DNA of 64,000 nucleotides from Diprion similis (Eukaryota; Arthropoda; Insecta; Hymenoptera; Diprionidae). This document shows positions 14,601 to 27,559 of the stretch, in pieces (position 1 is the first letter of the stretch; each line of letters begins with the position of its first letter). The translations under genes and the position numbers were made by a program. Location: contig NC_060106.1 in the NCBI RefSeq assembly GCF_021155765.1, positions 16,642,031 to 16,706,030 of the forward strand, read 5' to 3'. A model generated the notes under the pieces. The model saw only the letters and a list, made by a program, of their open reading frames with translations, was not told the DNA's origin and did no database searches.

Positions 14601-17600
14601 CGCCCCGGATAACGCGTCGAGCCAAGTGTCAATGTCGCATGCGCCGCAGACATCCGGTGAAGGACGCACGGCGTACAAACGTCTCATCCGTTCATCCTAC
14701 CTTGGAAATTTTGTATGCCGTGTGGCAGAGGTATGCCACCTGGCACGTGTGGCTAGTTCTGGCCCTCGGTTTCATATCCAGGAAGCACGATGATGGTCAC
14801 CGAGGACCCTCGTAGGAAGTACAAGTACCTCGTCGTTGTCGTTGTAGTATTCAGGGTGCTTTGCTCGGTAGCTACTGCATGTGCGACAACGTGCTACCAA
14901 CGCGGTAACATTAAGTTACACTCGTTGCGTTGTGAAACGCGAGACCTTTGCGCGGGGAACTGCGGCGAAACTTCGTGGCTTCCGTTCGCTTCCTCTGCCC
15001 CTACTTCTAACCACTCTCCCCTCCTTTGCCATGCCGTCGTCCCTCCTTCTCTTCTCACTGTTTAACCCGTCGCGTCGAGAGGGAACTAGAGACCCTCAAA
15101 CTCATGCAGAATCATGCCCAAGACAAAGGAAACTTTGATGGGCACTCAAATTTTGCGTTGTACATATTCAAAGTGACACTGATCGTCAACGGGACTTCTA
15201 TGTTCACGGGACGATGAATGGCGGAATACGGATTCATTGGCGGTTGCATTGTGATTTTATAGTTTTTCATTCTTTTCTTTTCTTTTAGAAAATTTGAGTC
15301 TTCGGTACAACGACAAGAAACTAGGGTACATTGATGAAGGCTTGTCGTTGATCATCATTCGTTGGTATATCGTCAAATTATTATACGAGTTCACTTGAGC
15401 AGTATCAATACGGTACGACTTCATTGAAATTGATACTTCAAGGCAGACGTACGTATTATTGATTCAAAATAAAAAAAAATGTGAGTCTGCGTAAATTGAC
15501 ACGATATTATCTCAGGAGCGATTAATGGCATTGGCAATAATTCGCATTGTCCAGTGATAGATAACTGGATTGAATGAAAAGTATTTATTTAGGTATCTAA
15601 TCTTCTGGACAATGGACATTCCTGTAAGTTCGCCGTCTCATTATTAGCTACTCGACGAGGAGGGGGGCTACCTGCAGAAATAAATATCCGAATCGATGCT
15701 ACCGGGTGGCACACATTTTCGTGACTGCACCATTCGTCGCTCGACAGTCGTTGGCAAATAACACGCGAGGAGGTCGGGACAACGCGAGATGTTTTATTGG
15801 TTTGTTCATACAAGTGACGCCTGTGTGCCAGACTCTTAGCTATTGAGTCGTAATTGACCTTGATCCTTGCTGGACCGAACGAAAGAGTCTAAAAGAAATC
15901 AAGTTTCATCTGTAGATATAATCCATGCCATGCCTGTCTGTGGTAGTTTAAATACGTAAGTTTGAAGCTCGCAATCGGGCATTGACTAATTGTCCTCACA
16001 TTGTTGTGTCCCACCGAGAGACTAACTAACGAGCACTCAAACGCTGCACGATCATTTCGAAACGTACGTAACATGATGTCATTATAATAAATTGGGTAAC
16101 AATCCGCGGTGTATTATTCCTGACAGTTGTTGCATTTCTCTCTGTTTTCCATGCAACCTTGGATGGTGCACGTCGCTAAAAAGGACGCTCGCTGCTGCAT
16201 CAGACGCGTCTGCGTGAGGTATTATTCAGTCGGATTTACGTTCACTCTTTCGCGATGTGTTTTATACTTGTATTAATGGTGCAGCAGGCGGTTGGGTCGG
16301 GACCAGACAAGGTCACGGCTACCAAGCGCTGCTAGCGTCGCCGCCATCTTGGGAATGTGTGCGGCATCATCGTGTGCAACTCAGGAACAATAACAACAAT
16401 AATTACGATTATATATGATTCTTCATGGCAACTGCAGCCGCAGAATATATTCGCGAGGGAGGGATTTGGATTTTTGCAACGCGCTTCCAAAATCGGCGTC
16501 GAGTTTGGAAGTCCGGTGATCTGGATGTACCCTGTGTCCTCTCCCGATTTTATTATCTCCCTCCCTCCTTCCCTCGCAGGAGGTAAGGGAGAGACAATGG
16601 TGATTGTCTTCGACCGTTTACAGCCTAATTATGTGAACACGGTCTCAGGAGGAGGAGGACTGAGGATTAACAATGATTCCGTTGGTAACAATGTACATTG
16701 TTCATTGTCTAGCCACACGGTTAGGTATAAGTAGTTTCTTTAGTGTTTAACTGCGCCTTCTGCAGGACTCTGCGCCTTAACGTCTGACGTACGTGTCAAC
16801 GGTTTTACGCGATATGAACGCGTCTGAAATTTTAGCCCCTCAATCGCAGGCGCGATGAGGTTATACATATACATATATATATATATATATATACATATAA
16901 GGATACGTATCGCGATTTGCTAACTTGAACGCTCCTTCCAAGTTCTGGCGAACTACACGCGACGAGGAGTCGAGACTAACAAGTCACGGTGTCGAGGATA
17001 GGTAAAAAGGGGAAAAGAAAAAAATCAAAAGACAAGGAAAAGAACATGCGCAAGGTGCGTGCGTGCATCGAATACGCTATAAGATGCCAGACGACGTGCG
17101 TATGGTTGGCAGAGTGAAGGGGGACGACGTCTCAACGATTCAGCGTGCCAGAAACCCGCGCTCGCGCACCTTTCAGTTTTCCTTCGACGGAAGGTGAAAC
17201 CTTGATAAAATCTTCGACATCTGGACGGATCCGACTTGATCTCAGCCGGTCGTACGGACAGATAGACGGACGATCGTTTCGTCATCACGGCACAAAAGTT
17301 GTTTCTCGCCAAATTTGTATCGCTGGGTTTGTAATAATACGTCGGTGGTCGATTATACCGTGTCGGCAGATTAAACGGAATGTATGCCTAAGGTCGAACA
17401 GACAATTGGACGTCTGAGATGTAAGATTATCGCACGCCCTTGGAACTGCGAAATTCGTAGGGCTCCGTCGAGTTTTTTCCTTCCACACCGGCACAGTTAC
17501 GTTTAATGCGGTTTATATATCGCAGGTTTTTTCCTTTCTCCGATTTTTTGCCCGCTAACTGGTCCGTGGAGGTTGTAACTATTTGACTCGAATTTGCACA

Positions 17601-20600
17601 TTGATCTCATCCGGATGTTATACCTACGTGTGATTATATCTTGTCTACCTATGTGGGTATATGGAGTTGGTTTTTACGAAGCAATCTCTTGAAATTAGTC
17701 GTTGGAACAAGGTCGCGTATATAGATAGTAGGCAGTACTTGTCGTCATCGTCGTCGTCCTCCTCCTCCTCCTAATCCTTGTCGTTGGCGCGTGGCAGGTG
17801 TGTAAAAATGTCGACAACGATGAAGCCGAGTTTATATAACGTGTATTTATAAATAATGCACACGTGTAGCATGGGGGATACCTTACGATAAACGTAATTC
17901 TCTAAGAAGAAGTTATCCGAAGGATAACGCGATCCAACTACGGCTACCAGGTACGCCATGAGCCTTGGTATGGTTTTAATATTTCCCATCTATTAACCAC
18001 ATGGTACATTTCCCGTTTTCTTTGAAGCTCAACTCCGTCTGTCGTCGCGGTGATGTTGCGAAATACTTATAACCCGATCCGGCCATGTTTTGAAACGTTC
18101 TCTGATTCACGGCAGTCTCTGTTTTAATCGTTATACACGACGTTTTTTTTTTCTTTTTTTTTTTTCTTTCTTTCTTCGTTGCATTTCACATATACACGCG
18201 CATGTTTGCGGTGACAAACAGCTGGTCAACGTCTGTCTTGCATGACTTAACTCGCCCGTGTATTCTCCTCGGGCAATCACGCACTTTACATTTTTACCCA
18301 TATTGTTTTTTTCTTCTTCTTCGTACGTACGTACGTACCCCTTTCTGTGCGCTGTATTCCAACTTTCATATCCTCGAACCACTTGAAAATACCCAGGTTA
18401 CGTCCGAAATTGCGATTCCGTTTGCGGTGAGACATACTCGTGAATGAAATAATCAGAACACCTTTTTTTTTTTGAGTCGAAAATCGATCCTTGAAAGTTT
18501 CCAAATCCGTTTGTGATCAGGATTATGCGCACTGAGCGTGGGATGGCGAGTAAAAAAGTAATGGGATAAAAATATCGGTTATATATTTTAATCGGAAGGT
18601 ATTGTCTCGTCGATTTCAATTGAAATTAAAAAGCGTCTGCTGCTGGGAGTGGCTTTGCTGTCGCTGTTACTGTTACTGTTACTGTACAGAGAGGAGCGGT
18701 GAGATGAGATTGACGGATTCTTTCTAGCTTTACAATCTGGTCTTTAATCGTGCTGAGCTACATGGGCACAGCGTTAGGCAGCCCATCATCAGGCCCCGTT
18801 GTTTCAATTGGGCCTTTTGTGCACGCAGCCGGCTGACAGGTGCGAGAAGTCCGTTCGCATCAGCTGTTATAAATCGAGATGACCTCGACGATATAATATC
18901 CATTATACGTACTGACTCTTGACGGTTTTTCAATTGAGAATTACCGACGATTTTTATCACGCTCTGAAGCCGAAGTGAAAAGTTAAAATTACTCTTCTTG
19001 GGAGAAATTATTATGGAATCTTGGTACCATCTTATCTTGAATATTACAAACGGGACACGCGATACGAATTTAGAGTCAAATCGACTTGCTCGAGCCACTC
19101 GCGTCGCGTGATACCGAATCGGACCAATACGGGAAATAGGGTATGGAGGAATTATGGGAATTACCGTATTGGGTATATACGACTACCACCCCTCCACCCT
19201 TCCATACCTGCCTGCACCTTTATTTACGGTGCGTGTCGACGGGTTGGCACTAATGTTCGTTCGTTTGTTCGTCGTTCGGGCTATTCGATATATACATAAC
19301 ACCGTGTATAAACTGTACTTCGAATACCTGGCATGTTGTTTGATCAATTATTATGCCTGTAATACGATTCAAAATCGAGCCAGACTTCGCTTCGCGCTTT
19401 GCAGACGCTCTGCGGTTTCTCTTCGGGCTTGACATTCTTATATTATTGTTGTTTCAGTACATTGTTGCAATACGGTCGATGCGAAATACTTCGGAGAAAA
19501 ATATTGTTCCGCAGTCGGGGAAATACCGATAATTTCCAGCAGGTTTTGCATTCGTGTAAATTAAGAAGCGACGGAAACCGACGATGAATGCAAAGAATTT
19601 CACGAAATTGTTTTTTTTTTTTAACGATTAGTAATTTGTTTTCAAGATCCGTAAAACTTGTATACTAGTTTTGCACAGCTGTATACAATCAATCGCTTAC
19701 GAAAATATAATCAATGTGGTTTAAAAAAACCGTCTACTGAAACAACTAATTACAGTTAGGTTGAAGACATTATTAATCGCTCCATGCTGCACCTGATTGC
19801 ACAGACTTCAGAGAGCAGCAATTTTTTTTCCCGCTACCCGATACTAAGGCAAGTATAACAACTCAAAGAATAATTGACTCGCGGCAAAGTTGTAATATAT
19901 TTCTAAGCTTCGAAACGTTGCAGCAGTATAGTAATGTAACAAATGCAACTCCGTCGTACTTTATTTACTTGAAAGTTTTATAAATCGACGCAAATGACAC
20001 CTGTCAACGGAGATTTAATCTCTTGCCTTTCTGCACCTGTCTGAGTATGTAGTTTTGCCGCTGGCCTATACCTCTGGGTTATTTGAAATGGGGTTAGTTG
20101 TAAGATTTGCAAAGTGGGGAGAGAGAAGAAAAATTACGTTCACATATTTTCCCCTCGCGATCGAATTTGCACATATAAATATAATAAAACATCCACGTAT
20201 TATATATATATATATATAACTTTAAAAAGCAACGTTAGTTCAAAACTACGTTCTACGCTACGTATTCAATCTGTCACAGCTAGTACATGTAATTAAATAT
20301 TTATCTGTAAAATCAAACGTCAGTCCCATAATTTTTTTTTTTTAATTTTTTTTTTATTTGTAAGTGCGGCGAATTCCGTCCGTCGTTACCGCGACGCTTT
20401 GAATCGTGTTTCTTTTTTTTCAAATCTTTATCTTTTTTTTCTCTCTCTTTGCTTTTTATCAAATTCATTCCATCCCTTCGACTGCATAGCGCTGCCCCTC
20501 GCCCGACATGGGGAGTCTGCAGGGGTTTTTGTGTCCTGTCGACCACAGTCCGACCGATGGGACGATCCCATTCGAACGCAACGGTTATGCATCTCTCGAC

Positions 20601-20628
20601 AACAATCATCTCTACATATAGTCTACGC

Positions 20629-20672
<44 letters not shown>

Positions 20673-23600
20673 CTGGTATACACCTCGCGTCGAGGATTTT
20701 TCCCGGGGTATTTTTACCGCTCGAGTCGCGGGGGCGGGGGCCTGGGGGCTTGGGGTGGGGGTCGGGGGTGGTTCTGGATGGTTCGGGACGCGGCGGCGGT
20801 GCCGAGGGGAGTCGCCGATCAATACCGCAGCCAGACGCGCCCCTGCCACAGTCCCATGCTTTCCACCCAGCCCAAAACGCACTGGCGGCTCCAGGGATTT
20901 TTTTTTCCCTCTGTCTACTCTTCTTTTTTTCTCTTTTTATTTTATTTGCTTTTTTTTCAAATATATGCATCGAAAAGAAAATTGGAAAAATATTTTTTTA
21001 TCATCATGATTATTGTCGATTTGTTTTTGTCGAAATGCATCGTGTCGTGCGAAATTGCACGGAATTGAGGATTGTCGTTCAAATCGTTGATGGATGAAAA
21101 AAATTCTGCAGGGTGCATATCAGAGACTCGAATGAATTTTTTTATTATCTTGGATCCGCACTTGTTTCATAAATGGGAAATATATCTGGCATAGTGATCT
21201 AATTTTTGTATCGGAACTCTTGAGGCGCGGGAAATTAGCGTGTTAACTTTTTCAAACTTATCAGAAATCCAATCTATCTATTCGTGTGAAATTGATTTTG
21301 TGAGTTTTGTTTGGCTCAATGAAAAGAAGAAGAAAAAGAAGACGCGAAGTTAACAAAGTCTTGAATTTGACTGGTTTTAGCCTACATAGAAAAGCTCTCA
21401 TGTGTCGTACCTACTGTCAGTGGTCGAAAACTATTCGACAAATGCATCTCTTTGTACGGTGAAAACTCGTGGTCTGGTCACTCTGCTGATAGAGAGCTTC
21501 CATTGCGATAACCATCGATTGCTGCATGCGGTTCATCGCAACTTCAAAGTTGGAAACCTTCCGTTACGTTCTATTTAATATTGCAGTCACCTGGAAAACT
21601 TTAAACACCTCAAAGGCACAAAAAATTTCACTTAATCGTACGAAAATGTGGAATTTTGAAATAAACCTCAGCTGGTGACCAAAACTTCTCGATGCAAACT
21701 CGCACGTAAGCCATATTTTCACGCGCATACTACTGGAAAATATTGATTTCATTCTGGTTAATGGTGAGTGGAAATTGTCAGGGTTTATTGCTAAACTACG
21801 CGGTGACTTTACACTGTGGAATAACTGTCGAGGAAATATGTTTCGAGTTTCGGCTGAGACTCTTATCTAATCTGGTTGCACGACGGTACTTTCGAAGCAG
21901 CCTCGTGTGGCCGAAGGAAATGTCATGATATAAGTGCAACCGCCTTAGCTTGTAGATCGAATGACGTTAGCTGTTGAGACTTATCTCGGAGTTGAGACAA
22001 TCCATGACGACGACAAGAAGCTGTGAGATCGCAGATTTTATTTGTTTCCATTTAATCGCCACGGTCTGTTCAAACCCTGTGGCAGAGTTGACGGGAATTG
22101 TTGGTCACTCGGTATCCGTGGCCGGAAGTGAGCGCTGACGGAAGTAGCATGGCCTCTGGTTAAGTCAGTGAAACACCAGCAGAAACAGCAAGCAGTTACG
22201 TTGTGTCAGCCGAGTGATTCTCCCGTTAGTTGCACATCGCGCATCCATCGGTGTAGCCTGTGGTCAATGCTGTACCAATCGGCTCTGATCTCTGATGTCC
22301 TCTTTATGCGAATCGTATTCTGCAACGGCTCGTATCAGCGACGTTAGTGTCGTTCGATGTCCTTAATTTATGCTAATAGCCCCAGGTACATCGACCCTGT
22401 ACCCTTATTTTTCGCACCCTCCATCCTTGACGCGACCGTGCTAATCCGGAATACTCCAGCTGGTGTGATCCTTGTTCATTCAAAGACGTGTGTGTTTCAT
22501 GTCTGTACCTGACGCAACATACCGGGTGCTGGTCTTCGGATGAATCACGCGATGAACATTCACTTTGTTTTTTCACATTCGGTTTAATATTGAACGAATT
22601 AACAACAGTATGAGTATCCGTAATTGATCGTGAGTATTTTCTGGAAACAGCAACTCCTGCTTTTGGAATTACAGTATAATGAGTTGTCCGTGATTATATA
22701 TGTTTCTTTTTTTCTTTTTCTTTTTCTAACTCAATCAAAACACGCGAGTTCATACTTTTAGTCTTATTCCTCAAGACGAATACGATGTTGATGTATAATG
22801 TAATATGAAAAGACCCTTCGGTAACAAATTTATATGAAAGTTTGTCATTTGGCATTTCGCTGTGCGACTTCTCAAAGTTGCGAGATGCTCGCCGTCCCGT
22901 TTATGGATGGATATTGGTTGCAAGATGTGCTGTCGCAAGCACGCGAAGTCCAGACGTGGTCAAGGTAACAAAATCTCGCCTAGGAGTGTATTATAGAGAG
23001 TGAGTGAGTTGACATTTGTCCCTGATATTTCTCTCACTGCTATTATACGAACAGTCTCTTTATACAAGCGTGGGATGTTAGTTTCATCTTATTTTCACCA
23101 CCCTTTTCTCGTCTCTCCGATCGTTTGGTTTCTCACCATATTTTTGGTACAGTTTGGTAAAAATTATAGAAGACAAAATACTGATCTGATCGTTAGCGCG
23201 GTGCATCATTGCGAAAAGGGAAGTCGAAAAACAGAAGATCGATTTAAAAAAATGCTAATTGCTCACCTTTCACTTACCACAGATCAGTTGATTCGATTCG
23301 CAATCACCAATCTAACGGATCCTTTGCACGTACTGTTGTCTTACTTTTTTTTCTCAATGTATTATTTCTTCGTTCATTTTCTTCTTTGTCCTCTCTCGAC
23401 ATCGCGAATAGCGTTTCTCCAATTTTTTATGATTAAACTGAAATTTTAACGCTTCATTAAAGAAGCTTCACATTCAGTACAGTTTGTCTGTCAATTTTTT
23501 CTTTCTTTTTTTTTTCGTTGCAAAAGTACGCTACGTACCCAATTATTAAACGATTTCACGTCACTCGTCTTTATTTTCTAACTCGCTTTTCTTTTTTTTG

Positions 23601-25318
23601 CTTTCATCCAAAAGAAAGGAAATATATAAAGCGGAAAAAACTTATGACGAACGATTGTCCGTCCAGGTCTTTTCATTCTTCAAATGACGTTCTATCTGAT
23701 ATTATATACCGAAGTTTCTCGCCTTGATCTTTTGTGCGAAGAAAGTTTCGGTAACAAAATTCGACACCGTTGTAGATGAAACCAGGAGAAAACTCCGCTC
23801 TTGAACAACGTAAAAACCCTCTGACGTGCGCTAACTTTGTCAAACAATATAGCGACTCGCTCATATACCGCGTTACAATAGGTAACTTTCAACAATGAAA
23901 AATCTGCGAAGTACGTTACGTATTATTTTGCGTATTAAATTCACTGCATAATAATTTAACCTGCGAATGCACAGGTGTAGCTGCAATGTGTGCATGTATA
24001 ACGTAGAGAAATGATAAGAGGATACAAACTTGTTGCCTACTCGATGTGATGAAAAGTATCGAATTGCTTGTGTATAAATCGCGGATGGCAAAATACCACG
24101 TGATTTGTAACACGTCCTGCATATACAGAATCCACCTGCTGTATACGTGCAGTGAGAAATTATTCCCCGATGTTGCGATAACATAGATTAATAAGAGCTT
24201 ATGCTGAATCATTGGAAATGATGTTTGAACTTGAAATCATCAACAAAGTAAAGCTGAAGCTAGCAGCCAGAGTTAGCATCCAAACGTATTGGATTTTTTG
24301 AAAGTATTAATTCAATTTGAAAGTTTAATTCTATCAAACATTGGGGGCTTAAGGTGTTTGACCAAATTTTCATTTTCGATCTTCACTACCTGATTCAAAT
24401 GAACATTAAAACGTTTAGCTATTAATTGTCACCTGAGTTTAAGTGCTGATGAAACACATTTTTAGAAAAAAGTTTTCAACTCATTTTCGGAATTGCAAGA
24501 GTTCTAAATGTGAAGGTTGTAATCCATCCAACACGAAACTGACAGTACACTGTCGTTTTCGTATTTCAAAACTTATATCGCAGTAATAATATTATATCAC
24601 AATAATAATTATACCACAAACAATATATCCTTAAAAACGACCTTTAATATTATGTGCTTCAACAATACCGCTGTACAGCTGTTGATTTATGCGATGGTTG
24701 CATTTAGAAAGGTTACAGGTCGTCTTGACACCTCGATATTGTGTCTGTTATTACAACCACCTACCCACATTAACCCACCATATATCTGTAAACTGACGTT
24801 TGTTTTTGCCATCATTGTTACAGGTATAAAGCGAGTCGTTGCGTTAGCGGGGGCGGAAGCCGCGGCAGCGGAGCAACTGGGGCAACTGGAGGAACCGGGG
24901 GAGGCGGGGGTCTTGGAAGCGGGGGGGCGGTAGGAGGCCGCGGCGGGGGCGGAGGGGGAGGAGGCGGAGGAGGAGGAGGAGCAGGAGGAGGAGGAGGAGG
25001 CGGCGGCGGAGGCGGAGGCGGCGGGTTGGACGGGGGTGCACCACCACCGGCCACCGGGTATCACCACCACCATCAACACACAACTACAACGACGACGACG
25101 ACGACAACAGGGACACGCCACCACAGACACAAGCTGCCCGCGGGGAAGCAGTGCAGCGATCACCGTCACCACCCTCACCATCACCGGCATCATCCCCACC
25201 ATCGATCCCACCACCGTGGCATGAACATGGGCCAAAAGATTTCAGGTCAGATTATATATTCGATTGGGTTTAAGAAACTTTTCCCGATCCGTATTACGCG
25301 GGATCGGATTTATATATC

Positions 25319-25366
<48 letters not shown>

Positions 25367-27502
25367 CCTATATAGTTTCATCTCACGCAGAGCTAGTTAC
25401 CCACGGGAAATAACGACAGTTTTTTAGAGTTATAGAGAGAAATTAGATGCATGTATCGACGGATCTTCCGGGAAGCCCCGCGTAACTTGGTATTGGATCG
25501 GAGATATGTTTTTGTCGCAGATCGAGAACGTAATTAAACTTGGATGATACGCTTCAGCTTGTTATATTATATATGGGTGACATTCGAATTGGAAACAGCG
25601 TATACGACGAACAGAAATGCATTTTAAAAGCTGTGATTGGCACTGAAATCATATCAAAGTTTTCAAATATCATATAAAAGTTATCGCATTTACGATGCAA
25701 CAATTTTTTACCAGATACCTTTATCATACCTATAAAGAAATTCCCAACGTGTGAAAGTTTTTCCGTCGCAGATATTACGTATAACGATACACACGCTGAC
25801 AAAACATCATACAATGTACAGCGCAAGAAGCATCGGCGTTAATCTTACTCGGCATCAAGGGCTGTCTTGACACCTTCCAGCTGTGTGTCGGATCGAAGAA
25901 TTTACGATTGCGGTGAGGATCAGGGCCGAGTTTATTATACCCCAGAAATCGGGATGGGCCACAGGGTCAGAACTCAGGGGGTTCGGGTTTAGGTTGGGTT
26001 CGTCAGGGCCTCGAAAGAGACTTCTGCATCGAGGGTCGGCTACCCTCCTCGGCCGAAGGTTCGACCCTTCGAGGCTTTCAGACCGCAGAGACAGCTGCGC
26101 AAGCAAGTACCACACTTCAGCCTCCCTGTGTATTTCCTTCTCGCCCTGCAGCCTCCGGCTCAGACGACGACCTTCTTCTTCCAAAGAGATATATTATACG
26201 TTATACTACGGTTACCGAGGGATCTCGAGAACCACGGAGTCCCGGCTACTTTAACCCGAGGGCGGGATTCTACGAGACACTTTCCTTATGTACAAACTCA
26301 CGGACGGAGACCTGCGCAATCTTCCCGCTGTTCCTTAGTTTTCCTCGATTCACCTCCTGCCCTAAATTCTTATAGATATCAGGTATTTTTAATTCTTGTT
26401 ATACTTCCTCTCGGTGGTGCTGCGTGGAGAAATAATTCTGCTACAGTGGGAAATTTTCTCGCAATTCTTTTGGACTTGGAGTTGTCATGCTGTGATTTCT
26501 GTTTATTCCTTTACCCCAAAGAATTTTATCGGTCAACCTCGGATCGTAATAGCGACAATCAATTCTTCTGTTACGTCTTATTGTTAGTCGATCTTTCTCC
26601 TCCAGTTGATTCAACGCGGAAACTTTGCAGCAGCAATCACTCGTTATACTTACAACGCAAGTTGTCAATTTTTTCTCGTTTCATTCGCTTCTGAAGGATT
26701 GAGAAATTTTTAACTGCATCAGAAAAATGGGCAGTTATCTTGAAGACTATCGTAGATCAAATGTCAACAACTTCCTCGATTTGGCGCCTGATGGACAGGT
26801 GCTTGAAATATGGACACGAATGTGAATGTCTTCGCTGGGTCGTTTTACATATACGCTTGGTCGGAAAATATCTGGCATATCAATGAGACATAAAACAGGC
26901 GAGACTGAAGAAAAAGAAACAGAAATCTAATGTATGCAGTATCGCATTGCGTGTCAGCCGTACGAGATTCAGATATTTCAATTTCGGTCAAAAGGTCACT
27001 CCGATAAGTGCGTCTCGAAAAACGATAGAAGCGCTTTTGAGCTCCGCTGCTGAAAACTCTTTAATGTTCCATCCAAAGCGAAACTCACGCAAATACGTTG
27101 GGCTAAAATAACGTTAACGACAGCGCAAGTGGGACACGTCGAAACGTGCAAAAGGCGCATATAGGTAGGTACAGGTACAGGTACAGGTACAGGTACAGTT
27201 ACCGATATGTCGACAGTGATGTTTGTACAGCCTTGTAATTGGCGGACTGTGTTTGCAAAATGAAGTCTCTCAACAAATATTCTACACGCTGTAGTTTAAA
27301 TGCTGATATTCTCGATCGGTGCATGTGTGATATAAATAAAATTCGGGACCTTCGGAACCTTAGGTATAATGCGAAAGCGCGCATTTTAGGTACATGCAAC
27401 CTACGGTTTTTCGAAAATATTGCAAGCTTAAAGCGACGAACAAATAGCATTAGTCTGTATATATCCGTGGCAGCTGTGCAATTTTTCTTTTTGTTTGCAA
27501 CT

Positions 27503-27559
<57 letters not shown>

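Larger units (their letters stand above)
2798..24823 (+). other. gus: large first intron of gustavus (22 kb)
   Basis: This runs between the donor GTAAGT at 2798 and the acceptor TTACAG ending at 24823. It is AT-rich with islands of higher GC (about 8.3-8.6, 10.0-10.6, 12.8-13.7, 16.2-16.4 and 20.5-20.9 kb). I find no convincing protein-coding exon inside it on either strand. It holds a miRNA-like hairpin (13.72-13.79 kb), a perfect YY1/Pho-type site (16340-16350) and several microsatellites, listed separately. Some GC islands may be alternative promoters. Confidence 0.6.

Noticed and set aside
14382..14687. 101-codon minus-strand frame with a hydrophobic stretch
   Set aside because: Lacks splice logic and family resemblance. 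Intronic chance frame.
23000..23449. 149-codon hydrophobic open frame in the gustavus intron
   Set aside because: Starts at GTG rather than ATG. AT-rich codons (Phe, Leu, Ile) create the hydrophobicity, and it does not resemble a receptor family.
24687..25235. Long minus-strand Ser/Pro-rich open frames
   Set aside because: They are the antisense of the gustavus Gly/His/Thr-rich exon. The plus frame joins the conserved gene.
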